From JAWLHU01 sp041690255 (GTDB lineage: Bacteria > Bacillota > Sulfobacillia > Symbiobacteriales > Symbiobacteriaceae): a stretch of 64,000 nucleotides of DNA. The DNA is taken from NCBI GenBank assembly GCA_041690255.1, contig JAWLHU010000013.1, positions 181,110 to 245,109 of the forward strand. Reading direction: 5' to 3'. A model generated the notes under the pieces. It had not been told where the DNA came from, did no database searches, and saw only the letters and a list, made by a program, of their open reading frames with translations. The position numbers were made by a program, and so were the translations under genes. Within the stretch, counting starts at the first letter, position 1. The number at the start of each line of letters is the position of its first letter. Below are positions 16,125 through 25,110 of this stretch, piece after piece.

Positions 16125-19015
16125 GCGGCGACGAGCGTTACCGTGAACCGCGTCCCTACGCCCACCTGACTCTCTACCTCAATATGGCCGCCGTGGGCCT
16201 GAACGATACTGTGACAGAGGGCGAGACCCAGGCCCGTCCCCTCTTCCTTCGTCGTAAAGAAGGGATCAAACAGGCGCTTCAGGTTCTCCGGTGGAATACC
16301 CACGCCAGTATCAGCAAACTCCATCATCACATGTTCCGAATCGACCCGGCGCAGTGAAATCGTCAACTGCCCACCGAAGGGCATGGCCTGGACGGCATTG
16401 ATCAGGAAGTTGAGCACGAGCTGGCGGAGCATGTTGGGGTCGAGCAAGGTGGGTCCCAGGGGCTCCAGTCTGTGCTCCACCCGGATCGACTGCCGCTCCA
16501 GTTCGGTCTGATTGAGCATCAGGACTTCGTCGACAATCGCAGGCACGTCGGTAGGTACTCGGTTCATGCGTGACGGTCGAGCCAGGAGCAGCAAGTCGTG
16601 AATGATCGCATCGATTCGGTCGATCTCGTTCAAGATGATCTGGTAGTACTCCCCCTGCTCTTCCCTGCCCCGGGCCTGCACCAACTGTATGAAGCCCCGG
16701 ATCGCGGTGAGGGGGTTGCGTATCTCGTGGGCCGCACCGGCAGCAAGCTCAGCGATGGCCGCCAATCGTTCCACCCGATGCACCCGTTCCTCCATGGAGC
16801 GGACCTGGGTGACGTCTCGGACCAGGCAGATGGCCCCAAGCAGGCTCCCTGCCGGATCGCGCAGGGGTGCCACCTGGATCGAGAGGACCCAGGAGTGCCA
16901 GCGCAGGTCGGTCTCGCCCCCGCTCTCCCCCGCCAGCGCTCGATCGATCGGAAAGAGGGTGCGCAGCGACGCGGGGAGCCGCTCTCCCACTTCCGGCAGT
17001 TCGTCGAAGAGGAGATGGGCCGACGCATTGGCAAGGGTGAGATGTCCCTTCGGATCGACGACGATGATGCCGGCCGTCAGGTTGTCCAGCAAGGTGTCTG
17101 TAAAGGTCTTGAGTGCGGAGATATGCCCGAGCCGCTCCTCGGCTTCGGCCATAAGCCGGGCCTTCTCCAGGGCCGTTGCGGCGAGATCTGACATGAGCTG
17201 TACCAGGCCGACCTCCCGCGGGGTGAACCAGTGGTGACGGGGCAGACCGACCATGAGCAGCCCGACCGGGTGACCTTGACTGACCAGCGGGACAAAGAGG
17301 ACCGAGCGAACCCCTTCGAGTCGGGCTATCTCCTGCGCCAGGGGCGATGAAGCCTCCCGCAGGTCGACCAGTTGGGTAGGCTCCTGGCTGAGGAGCGCTC
17401 GGCTCATGTAGCCGCCCTGCACAACGATCTGGCGCCCCTCGAGGACCATATGCCGAAATTCGTGGGTGGCCCGGAAGTGCATGCGCAGATCGTCGCGAGG
17501 TTGGTCAGGGAGGGCAAGGGCAGCCTTGGCGCCAAACAGTTGGCCCACGACCCTGGTGAAGACCCGGGCGGTCTCCTCCGCGTCCTTGCTGGTGCTGAGA
17601 ATGGTGGAGAGACGGGCGACAGCCTGTACCTCATCAGGCAGTTCGCGCACGAGGCCCGCCCGGCTGCGCAGCTGCATCCACGCCCGGCGCAGACCCAGCC
17701 GGAAGGTCGAGTTCGGATCGGAGTTGTCCACTAACCCCTGTAGCTGACGGATCGTCTCTGGCACCCCTCCGCTGTTCGCCGGTGCGCTCCCCATCTCGGA
17801 GAGGGTCGACAAGAGGGCATTCAGCACATCCCGCTGGAACCGACCGGCGATGTGGGTCTGGATCCAGGCGACCGCCTGTTCTGGCGACAGACCGAGCCCC
17901 TCGGGAGAGGTCAGGTAGGTGGCCGCATTGGCAGCAGTCAGGACCTGGGCGCCCAGGGGCATCTCGTCGCCGGCGACCGCCGGAACGCCGCGACCGTCGT
18001 AGGCTGAATAGCGGAAGCGGATTAGGCTGGCCACATCCTGCAGGACGCCGTCGGTCTCGATCGCCTTGACCGTCGCCTCCGTGTACCGGCGGAGCATCGC
18101 TTCCTGCTCCGCGCTGGGGCGGAATGGAACCCAGAGCGGCATGGTGGTATCTGACTGGATCAGGGCATCCTGAAGGATAGCCGCGTACCCGATGGTCCGG
18201 AGTTCGTCGGCAGGAAGGCGCAGAGTCCGCCCCAGGGCGTGAGCCATGCGCATCACACGTTGGGCCAGAGAACGTTGGGCGGTGGTCTGCCAGGGAGCCA
18301 GCCGGATCATGCTGCTGATCGCCTGATCCTGGTGCATCGTTGTGAAGACGCCGCCGATCACCGACTGGAGCAAGAGCAGCGCCATGGCAAGCGGAATCTC
18401 GGCCGGATAGCCTGTATTGCGAATGAGGGCCATCGACCAGGCGACCATGAGGAAGGAGAGCGGCACCCACCAGGTCTGCCGCAGGACGATCATCATCTCG
18501 GCGTGAAGTGAACGTCCCCGGGACGGGGCCTTCATGATCGACCAGATCAGGTTCAGAAGGATCCACGCCAAGTACGCCAGTACGAAGGCTGCCGAATCCA
18601 GGTGCAGCCCCATCACGCTGTTCGATCCATCCCCAACGAGAAGCGAAAGGCCGTAGGCGGTGCCATAGGCGAGGAACACGATCAGTGGGCGAAACCACTC
18701 CCAGAGCCGGTAGGCGGTTGGCAAGACCAGCAACCGTACCCCGAACTCCACGAGGATCAGTGCGCCCGCAGTCAGGATCCCATCCTTCCAGATGGCGTCA
18801 AAGACCACACCGGTCATCAGGATCACCCGTGCACCAGTGCTGGGCATGATGATCGGCCAGCGCATGGCAATGCCAAGAACCGTCCCGTAGAGGACGGCAA
18901 TCTGCCAGTTGATCGTCTCTCCGTAGGCGCCGGCAACCTGCGTCAGGACGATGGCCCCCGCGACCAGCCCGAGACCCCGCAGGAGGACGGGAGCCACCCC
19001 ACGCCAACCGGTCAT
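16094..19015 (-). CDS. Membrane sensor histidine kinase with degenerate HD-GYP-like, GAF and PAS modules
   Basis: A 973-aa multi-domain kinase. Residues 1 to about 225 contain seven or so membrane helices. Then comes a segment resembling an HD-GYP phosphodiesterase: QRVMRMAHALGRTLRLP...AAILQD where HDIGK would be expected, and YDGRGVPAVAGDEMPLGAQVLTA split by the family pattern. The catalytic HD is lost, so it should be a binding or structural domain. A GAF domain (about 465-610), a PAS domain (about 640-700), a dimerisation domain with the phosphorylated His in AAHEIRNPLT, and an ATPase domain (NFLINAVQAMP, DTGVGIPPENL, GTGLGLALCHSIV) follow. Start ATG 19015 follows GGAGGGA. No response regulator is adjacent, so it is an orphan kinase. 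It is divergent from the XPB operon. Confidence 0.9.
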   Translation of the reverse strand: MTGWRGVAPVLLRGLGLVAGAIVLTQVAGAYGETINWQIAVLYGTVLGIAMRWPIIMPSTGARVILMTGVVFDAIWKDGILTAGALILVEFGVRLLVLPTAYRLWEWFRPLIVFLAYGTAYGLSLLVGDGSNSVMGLHLDSAAFVLAYLAWILLNLIWSIMKAPSRGRSLHAEMMIVLRQTWWVPLSFLMVAWSMALIRNTGYPAEIPLAMALLLLQSVIGGVFTTMHQDQAISSMIRLAPWQTTAQRSLAQRVMRMAHALGRTLRLPADELRTIGYAAILQDALIQSDTTMPLWVPFRPSAEQEAMLRRYTEATVKAIETDGVLQDVASLIRFRYSAYDGRGVPAVAGDEMPLGAQVLTAANAATYLTSPEGLGLSPEQAVAWIQTHIAGRFQRDVLNALLSTLSEMGSAPANSGGVPETIRQLQGLVDNSDPNSTFRLGLRRAWMQLRSRAGLVRELPDEVQAVARLSTILSTSKDAEETARVFTRVVGQLFGAKAALALPDQPRDDLRMHFRATHEFRHMVLEGRQIVVQGGYMSRALLSQEPTQLVDLREASSPLAQEIARLEGVRSVLFVPLVSQGHPVGLLMVGLPRHHWFTPREVGLVQLMSDLAATALEKARLMAEAEERLGHISALKTFTDTLLDNLTAGIIVVDPKGHLTLANASAHLLFDELPEVGERLPASLRTLFPIDRALAGESGGETDLRWHSWVLSIQVAPLRDPAGSLLGAICLVRDVTQVRSMEERVHRVERLAAIAELAAGAAHEIRNPLTAIRGFIQLVQARGREEQGEYYQIILNEIDRIDAIIHDLLLLARPSRMNRVPTDVPAIVDEVLMLNQTELERQSIRVEHRLEPLGPTLLDPNMLRQLVLNFLINAVQAMPFGGQLTISLRRVDSEHVMMEFADTGVGIPPENLKRLFDPFFTTKEEGTGLGLALCHSIVQAHGGHIEVESQVGVGTRFTVTLVAAQEREAGHGA

Positions 19016-19185
19016 CGCTCTCCCTCCTCGACCGTGCGATTCGCTTGTCGTAAGGGTTCGGCCAGTTCAGGGAATTATCCTCCAGCAGACCCTGGCAGGA
19101 TTCGGGTGGGTCATGCCCGAATTTCATCGGTTTAGGGAGCAGCAGAGAACGACGTTCGGGAAGAATCAGGAGGGGAGGGAGACCC

Positions 19186-20874
19186 GTGAGCTATCAACCG
19201 CAGAACCCCTTGATTGTCCAGAGTGACCGTACCGTACTCCTGGAAGTGATGAACCCGCTCTTTGAGGAAGCCCGGGACCTGCTCTCCACCTTCGCGGAGT
19301 TGATCAAGAGCCCGGAGCATATCCACACCTATGCCGTGACTCCCCTCTCGCTCTGGAATGCCGCTGCCAGCGGCCTTACTGCAGCGGCGATTCTCGAGGG
19401 GCTTGAGCGCTTCTCAAAGTTCCCCCTCCCCGACTCGCTCCGGCAGGATATCGTGGACTACATGTCCCGGTATGGCCGGGTCCAGTTGGTGCGCGCAGCC
19501 GACGGCGACCTGTTGCTTCAGGCCTCGGACCGGCTGGTCCTGACCGAGGTCTGGCATAACCCGCAGGTACGCCCCTACCTCCTGGAGGAGCGGCCCGACG
19601 GCCTGCTGGTCGATCCGGAGCGGCGCGGCCACGTGAAGCAGGCCATGACCAAGATCGGTTTTCCGGTCGAAGACCTGGCGGGTTATACCGAGGGGACCGA
19701 ACTCCCGATCAGGTTGCGGGACCGGACGCTGAATAATTCTCCCTTCGCCCTTCGCTCCTACCAGGAACAGGCGGTGCGAGCCTTCTATAAGGGGGGCTCG
19801 GCAGCCGGCGGCTCCGGGGTAATCGTACTCCCGTGCGGCGCCGGCAAGACGGTGGTGGGCATGGGTGCCCTGAGCGAGGTGCAGCAGCAGACGCTGATCC
19901 TCACGACCAATATCACCGCGGTGCGTCAGTGGATCGACGAACTGGTCGACAAGACCTCCCTGACCCGCGATCAGATTGGCGAGTACTCCGGCGAGGTCAA
20001 GGAGATTCGCCCGGTTACCGTATCCACCTATCAGATCCTGACCTATCGCGAAACGAACTCCGACGAGATGCCTCATCATCAGTTGATGGGGGCTCGCAAC
20101 TGGGGTCTGATCATTTACGATGAGGTCCATATGCTGCCGGCACCGGTCTTCCGGGTCACTTCGGAGATCCAGGCCCGGCGCCGTCTGGGCCTGACCGCCA
20201 CCCTGATCCGGGAGGATGGGCGCGAGGAGGATGTCTTCTCGCTGATCGGACCCAAGCGGTACGAGGTCCCGTGGAAGGTGCTGGAGCGACAGGGCTTTAT
20301 TGCGACCGCCACCTGCCACGAGATCCGGGTCCCTCTGGTGGACGACCTACGACTCCCCTATGCCGTGGCCGAGGACCGGGCCAAGTTCCGGATCGCCTCG
20401 GAGAACCCGGCCAAGATTCCGCTCGTCCACGCGCTGGTCCAGCGGCACCAGGGCGACATGATCCTCGTGATCGGCCAGTACCTTGACCAGTTGAAGACGC
20501 TGGCGAAGGAGCTGAACGCTCCCCTGATCACCGGGCAGGTACCAACCCGCGAGCGTGACGAGCTCTACGCCCGGTTCAAGGCGGGCGACCTCAAGCTGCT
20601 GGTGGTCTCCAAGGTGGCCAACTTCGCTGTGGACCTGCCCGATGCCACCGTGGCGATCCAGGTGAGCGGCACCTTCGGCTCCCGGCAAGAGGAGGCCCAG
20701 CGCCTGGGACGAATCCTCCGACCCAAGGCCGATGGCTCGCCGGCCTTCTTTTACTCGCTCGTGACCCGGGAGACCCGGGACCAAGAGTTTGCGACCAAGC
20801 GGCAGCTCTTCCTGACCGAGCAGGGCTACCGGTATCAGATCTCCCACGCGGAGGAGTTCCTCGCAGCGAGGTGA
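19186..20874 (+). CDS. Bacterial XPB-type DNA repair helicase (superfamily 2)
   Basis: A 562-aa homologue of the TFIIH helicase XPB/Ssl2. The N-terminal 180 residues correspond to the XPB amino-terminal and damage-recognition-like region. The helicase core has Walker A PCGAGKT (217-223), DEVH (312-315), the XPB-specific Arg-Glu-Asp motif in LIREDGREE (about 342), and motif VI AQRLGRILRPK. XPB is a 3'-5' translocase acting in nucleotide excision repair and transcription in eukaryotes and archaea; the role in bacteria is less defined. GTG 19186 follows GGAGGG. The downstream gene overlaps or abuts the stop, so the two form an operon. Confidence 0.93.
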   Translation: MSYQPQNPLIVQSDRTVLLEVMNPLFEEARDLLSTFAELIKSPEHIHTYAVTPLSLWNAAASGLTAAAILEGLERFSKFPLPDSLRQDIVDYMSRYGRVQLVRAADGDLLLQASDRLVLTEVWHNPQVRPYLLEERPDGLLVDPERRGHVKQAMTKIGFPVEDLAGYTEGTELPIRLRDRTLNNSPFALRSYQEQAVRAFYKGGSAAGGSGVIVLPCGAGKTVVGMGALSEVQQQTLILTTNITAVRQWIDELVDKTSLTRDQIGEYSGEVKEIRPVTVSTYQILTYRETNSDEMPHHQLMGARNWGLIIYDEVHMLPAPVFRVTSEIQARRRLGLTATLIREDGREEDVFSLIGPKRYEVPWKVLERQGFIATATCHEIRVPLVDDLRLPYAVAEDRAKFRIASENPAKIPLVHALVQRHQGDMILVIGQYLDQLKTLAKELNAPLITGQVPTRERDELYARFKAGDLKLLVVSKVANFAVDLPDATVAIQVSGTFGSRQEEAQRLGRILRPKADGSPAFFYSLVTRETRDQEFATKRQLFLTEQGYRYQISHAEEFLAAR

Positions 20875-20879
20875 GTCCC

Positions 20880-22451
20880 ATGCAGTTGTTGGAGTGCCTC
20901 AAGCGCCTTTCACAAGATGAGCGGAAGCGAATCGCCCTCTCGCTCGAACCGGAGCCTGACGCTGTGCGACCGGCGGCCCCGGCAGAGCTGGCGACTCGAC
21001 TGCTGGATCGCGCCTACCTTCAGAAGCTTCTCCTGGCTCTCTCGGACGAGGAATGGGCCGCCTTGAAGGTCGTCTTCTTTAACGGCGGCGACCAGGGTGT
21101 GACGGTGGAACTCAGTCATCAGATCGTCGGCCTTCTCTCCGGGAAGCGGCGCAAATCCAGTGCACGGGCGCTGGAGGAGTTGCAGAACCGCGGGTTGGTC
21201 TTCCTCCGCTCGCTCAACTACCGTCAGGTCTTCTTCATTCCGACCGACCTCATGGCTGTCATGAACGAGATTCTCAACCAGCAGATGGTGGCCCGGCTCA
21301 GCCTGGGCGCTGAAGCGCCTGGCCGCCCCGCCCCGCAGGAGCGGCACCTAATGGAAGAGGTTCACCGCTTCCTGGCCTACATCCATACGAATGAGATCAC
21401 GCTGACCCAACAGGGGCAGATCTTCAAGCGCCACCTCCGAGCCCTGATCGATCTGCTCATGCCCGGCTCTGACGAGGAGGAGTCGGTCGCCGGCAGGTAC
21501 CCGGAGCCCCTGGGTATGCTCGTCGGTTACTCCCTCGACCGCCATCTGATTGCGCGTGCTGACGGTCATCTTCAGACAACAGAGAACCTGAACACCTGGC
21601 TGGACCGGCCGGGCGGGGCAAAGCAACTCGATCTGTTCAGGTACTGGCAGGATCGCTACTACTACCAGGACCTGCAGACCTTCCTCTCGGTGATCCGATC
21701 GGTGGGGACTGCATGGGTCTCCGTCAACCGGCTGGTCAGTGAGCTGGAGCCCCTGATCAATCCGAGCCAGCGCGGCTCCTTCCTGCTCCGCCTGCGCCAT
21801 CATCTCGTCACCTTTCTGGCTCCCCTGGGCCTTTTCGAGCTCGGCGAGGCCATAGGGGAAGAGGGTGGGGAGTTGGCCTGTCGCCTGACCGCCGGGGGGC
21901 GCGCCATCCTGGGGGGAGAGGAGCCGCCGGACCCGGACCCGGCGGGAGTTCCGCCGCTTGTCCTCCAGGCGACCTTTGAGGTCCTGGCGTCCCGCCCGGT
22001 CCCGGCCCGGGTTCTCTGGACCCTGGAACTGATCGCTGAACTGGTGGGGCAGACGGACCGCATGCTCACCTACCGGCTGACCCGAAACTCTGTCTACCGG
22101 GCGCTGAAGGCGGGCCTGGGCCGGGAGAGCCTTCTGACCTTCCTGCGGACCCACTCGGCGACCGGGGTGCCCCAGAACGTCGCCTTTGATCTGGACTGCT
22201 GGTCAAAGGGTTACGGGCTGCTCTACTTGCAGGAGGTGATGCTCCTGCGCTGCGCCGACCCGCTTCTGGCTCAGCAGGTGAAGGCCTCCCGCCGGACTTC
22301 CCGGTTCGTGCTGGGTGAGTTGACCGAGTCCGACCTGATCGTGGATCGGAATCAGTACCGTGAACTGCTTGAGGCCCTGGAGGCGGACGGACTGATGCCC
22401 CGCCCCGAGGTGGAGAGGCCCTCCGTCACGAAGAAGGGACAGGACGAGTGA
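20880..22451 (+). CDS. XPB-partner protein with helicase-associated (XPB/Ssl2 N-terminal-like) domain
   Basis: A 523-aa protein downstream of the XPB helicase. I choose ATG 20880, where GAGGTGA formed by the helicase stop acts as ribosome site; GTG 20871 is the alternative. The N-terminal half contains winged-helix-like segments (SDEEWAALKVVFFNGG, ALEELQNRGLVF). The C-terminal part, about residues 360-455, has the pattern VLQATFEVLAS...LTYRLTRNSVYRALKAGLG...PQNVAFDLDCWS, which matches the helicase-associated domain found in XPB N-termini and the TFIIH subunit p52/Tfb2. That suggests a bacterial XPB regulator. The helicase pairing makes a functional complex likely, but the assignment rests on pattern recognition. 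Confidence 0.75.
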   Translation: MQLLECLKRLSQDERKRIALSLEPEPDAVRPAAPAELATRLLDRAYLQKLLLALSDEEWAALKVVFFNGGDQGVTVELSHQIVGLLSGKRRKSSARALEELQNRGLVFLRSLNYRQVFFIPTDLMAVMNEILNQQMVARLSLGAEAPGRPAPQERHLMEEVHRFLAYIHTNEITLTQQGQIFKRHLRALIDLLMPGSDEEESVAGRYPEPLGMLVGYSLDRHLIARADGHLQTTENLNTWLDRPGGAKQLDLFRYWQDRYYYQDLQTFLSVIRSVGTAWVSVNRLVSELEPLINPSQRGSFLLRLRHHLVTFLAPLGLFELGEAIGEEGGELACRLTAGGRAILGGEEPPDPDPAGVPPLVLQATFEVLASRPVPARVLWTLELIAELVGQTDRMLTYRLTRNSVYRALKAGLGRESLLTFLRTHSATGVPQNVAFDLDCWSKGYGLLYLQEVMLLRCADPLLAQQVKASRRTSRFVLGELTESDLIVDRNQYRELLEALEADGLMPRPEVERPSVTKKGQDE

Positions 22452-22464
22452 TCGCCCTGCCCCG

Positions 22465-22959
22465 CTAGCTGCCTCCGCCGCCACCACCACCACCACCGCC
22501 GCCGCCGCCTCCTCCTCCCTGCTGGCCACCCTGCTTCTGGTCCTTCTTCTCCTTGCCCCCCTGTTCCGATCCCTTCGAGAGGATCTCCATCATGGTGGTT
22601 CTGATCGCCTTCTCGATCTGCGTCTTCACCACGGGGTCCTCCATTAACTCTGTCACCTTCTTCTGGATCGCCTGCTCTCCCATGGGGGAGCCGATGGAGC
22701 TCTTGACCGCCTCCTCCAGGGCCTTCTTGCCCTCCTGGGTGTCCAAGGCCATCTCCATCATCTCCGTGCCAGCCTGCGAGCGGACCTGGGTTCGAAGGAA
22801 GTCCTTCATTTCATCCTCGGCGAGCGTCTTCTTTACAGCCTCTTCTACCTGCTCCCCGCTGGGTTCAGGTGCCTGCTGTGGCGCCTGTTGCTGCCCCCCT
22901 GCCATGCATCCGCCGAGCAGCATACTGCTCAGCAGGATGACCGCCCACCATTTCCGCAC
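22465..22959 (-). CDS. GerD-like spore germination lipoprotein with poly-glycine tail
   Basis: A 164-aa lipoprotein. GTG 22959 follows GGGGGAGGGG and gives the signal peptide MRKWWAVILLSSMLLGGC with acylated Cys18. The middle is acidic and helical (EAVKKTLAEDEMKDFL, ALDTQEGKKALEEAV, LMEDPVVKTQIEKAIRTTM). The repeated D-x-x-x-G-K-K-A and E-D-P-x-x-K patterns resemble GerD, the lipoprotein scaffold that clusters germinant receptors in the spore inner membrane. The protein ends in about 16 consecutive glycines encoded by GGN triplets, which is not typical of GerD. The gene is convergent with the XPB partner gene (13 bases apart) and divergent from degV. The GerD label is tentative. Confidence 0.6.
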   Translation of the reverse strand: MRKWWAVILLSSMLLGGCMAGGQQQAPQQAPEPSGEQVEEAVKKTLAEDEMKDFLRTQVRSQAGTEMMEMALDTQEGKKALEEAVKSSIGSPMGEQAIQKKVTELMEDPVVKTQIEKAIRTTMMEILSKGSEQGGKEKKDQKQGGQQGGGGGGGGGGGGGGGGS

Positions 22960-23077
22960 GATCAACCCCTCCCCCTTATCACTGTAAGCAACTTTGGTTC
23001 TAGCTTTTGTCCGCCGAAAGGCGACCATGCTGGAAAGATTTCGATCGGCACTCCATTCCAAAAGGAGCGGATCAATC

Positions 23078-23944
23078 GTGGCTCAGCCGGCTGTGAAGAT
23101 TGTGTGCGACAGTTGTGTGGACCTGCCCGCGGCGCTCTTGCAGAAACATGGCATCCAGCCTCTCCCCCTCACCGTCACCTTTGGCAACGAGAGCTTCAAG
23201 GACGGGGTCGATATCAGTCCTGAGACCTTCTACCACCGGCTTCGTACCGAGAAAGGGCTGCCCACCACGTCGCAGATCAGCCCGGCCGAGTTCAAGCTCG
23301 CCTTTGAGCGCGCCACGGCAGATGGTTCCTCCGCCGTGTATATAGGCCTGAGCTCGGGTCTTTCAGGATGCGTACAATCGGCCCTCATGGCAGCGCAGGG
23401 GTTCGGTGACCGGGTGAAGGTGGTGGACAGCCTCGGCGCCTCGGTCGGGCTGGGACTCATGGTCCTGCGGGCCGCGGAACTGGCCGAAGCCGGGGCCTCC
23501 GCCGATGAGATCGCCACCGACATTGACGCGTTTCGCAGCCGTATGTGTCACGTCTTCACCCTGGATACCCTGGAGTATGCCCATCGGGGTGGTCGGGTCT
23601 CTACCGTAGCAGCCGTGGCATCTCGCCTGCTCGATGTGAAGGCCGTCCTGCAAATGGACATGGCCGGGAAGCTGATCCCGATCGACCGGGCCCATGGCCG
23701 GAAGCGCTCGCTCCACCGGCTCTTCGAGGAGATGGAGCGGCTGGGTGCCGATGTCCGGGGCAAGCGGGTCGGTGTCTGTCATGCCGATGCGGCAGCCGAA
23801 GCCGAGGAGATGGCCGAGCGGTTCCGGAGCCATTATGGCGCGGCTGAGGTCGTCGTCGGCGTGGTCGGCGCTACGATTGGAACGCACACCGGGCCTGGCG
23901 TTATCTCGATCTTCTTTGAGGGCCCCGAAGGCCGTGACGTATAA
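23078..23944 (+). CDS. DegV-family fatty-acid-binding protein
   Basis: A 288-aa two-domain protein that binds a fatty acid and, as FakB, presents it to the kinase FakA in related bacteria. Hallmarks are KIVCDSCVDLP at the N-terminus, TTSQISPAEF (the Ser/Thr that contacts the carboxylate), GLSSGLSG, the VVDSLGASVGLG stretch and the C-terminal GATIGTHTGPGV motif. I select GTG 23078, preceded by AAAAGGAGC; a 28-residue upstream extension is Arg/Lys-rich and lacks the family start. No fakA is nearby. A strong terminator follows. Confidence 0.93.
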   Translation: MAQPAVKIVCDSCVDLPAALLQKHGIQPLPLTVTFGNESFKDGVDISPETFYHRLRTEKGLPTTSQISPAEFKLAFERATADGSSAVYIGLSSGLSGCVQSALMAAQGFGDRVKVVDSLGASVGLGLMVLRAAELAEAGASADEIATDIDAFRSRMCHVFTLDTLEYAHRGGRVSTVAAVASRLLDVKAVLQMDMAGKLIPIDRAHGRKRSLHRLFEEMERLGADVRGKRVGVCHADAAAEAEEMAERFRSHYGAAEVVVGVVGATIGTHTGPGVISIFFEGPEGRDV

Positions 23945-23962
23945 GCACTCCGGGATAGAGGC

Positions 23963-24003
23963 GCCCCCCTGACCATCACTACGGTCAGGGGGGCAGCTCT
24001 TTA
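23963..24003. terminator. Bidirectional terminator between degV and the ABC permease
   Basis: GCCCCCCTGACC pairs with GGTCAGGGGGGC around an 8-base loop (23963-23994). CTCTTT follows on the plus strand. Confidence 0.85.
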
Positions 24004-25110
24004 CCCGTGGATCACGAAGAGCTTGCGCAGCCGCCATCCGGCGAGCAGGAAGCCGACACCGGCCGTCGCAGCGAGGACCAGAAGGTCGAAGGGGACGCTG
24101 ATCAGGCTCTGCCCCTTCATCATGACCACCTGAAGGGCATGGGTCATATAGAAGCTGGGCATCAGCTTCATGAGCGCCTGGACAATCTGTGGGGCGTTGT
24201 CCAGGGGCATCATGGCGTTGCCGAGGAAGGTGAGCGCCATGGCGATTACCAGGGCGATCGGCTGGGCCGCATCGGCGTTCCTGGTGAGGGTCCCGATCGC
24301 CATGCCCATGCCCAGGCCTGCAACAGCGCAGAGGAAGAGCAACAGGAGGGTCCCACCCGGATTGCTCGGCAGGTGAACATCAAACAGGACCATGCCGAAC
24401 GCCCAGATCAGGGCGATCTGGAGCAGGGAGAGGACGAGATTCGCCAGGACTCGACCGCTCATCCAGACCCTCATCGAAAGCGGGGTGGAGAACATGTGGC
24501 GCATGGTGCCGGTCTGGCGCTGGTAGGCCAGGCTGATCGCCACCGAGACAACGCCGGCGTTCAGCAGCATGTAGGTCAGCATGCCCGGCATCATGAAGTC
24601 GTAAATGTTCACCCGCGTCCCCGCCTCCAGCTCGGTGACCTGCACCTGCAGGAGAGGCGCAGCACCCCGGGCGTCGGCTTCGATCCCCCGGAGCAGGTAC
24701 TCCAGGCCCGCACGGGCTGCGCCGGAGGACTGCGAGACCGAATCCCACCGGATCACCACGGTGGCGGGGGCCTGTCGGGTGGCCATCTGCTCGCTGAGGC
24801 CCGACGGCAGGACCAGGACCGCACGCAGCGAACCCATGTCCAGCTTCTTCAGCAGGCCGGCCTCCTCGCCGGTGGTCACCTTGTAGAGCCCGGACTGGTC
24901 CAGGGCCTGGCGGACCATCTGGGCGGCAGGGCCGCCGTCCTGATCGACCAATCCGATGGCGATCTCGCTGGATGACCCACTGTACATGGAGCCGAAAACC
25001 ATGAGGAAGAGAATCGGCATCACCAGGTTGAAGAAGAAGCCGATCTTGTTTCGCATGGTCAGCCGGAAGTGGAACAGGGTCATCTGCTTGAGGGCGTTAT
25101 AGGTGCGCAT
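24001..25110 (-). CDS. ABC-2 type exporter permease
   Basis: A 369-aa membrane subunit. One hydrophobic helix near residues 22-42 (FFFNLVMPILFLMVFGSMY) precedes an extracytoplasmic domain of about 130 residues, then five or six helices follow from residue 175 (YMLLNAGVVSVAISLAY through FLLAGW). This is the ABC-2/NodJ-DrrB layout of drug, lipid or polysaccharide exporters. It starts at ATG 25110 within the TGATG junction of the ATPase gene, so the two are translationally coupled. Together with the upstream ATPase and two-component system it forms a sensing and export module, as in Bra/Bce- or Lia-like cell-envelope stress systems. Confidence 0.9.
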   Translation of the reverse strand: MRTYNALKQMTLFHFRLTMRNKIGFFFNLVMPILFLMVFGSMYSGSSSEIAIGLVDQDGGPAAQMVRQALDQSGLYKVTTGEEAGLLKKLDMGSLRAVLVLPSGLSEQMATRQAPATVVIRWDSVSQSSGAARAGLEYLLRGIEADARGAAPLLQVQVTELEAGTRVNIYDFMMPGMLTYMLLNAGVVSVAISLAYQRQTGTMRHMFSTPLSMRVWMSGRVLANLVLSLLQIALIWAFGMVLFDVHLPSNPGGTLLLLFLCAVAGLGMGMAIGTLTRNADAAQPIALVIAMALTFLGNAMMPLDNAPQIVQALMKLMPSFYMTHALQVVMMKGQSLISVPFDLLVLAATAGVGFLLAGWRLRKLFVIHG

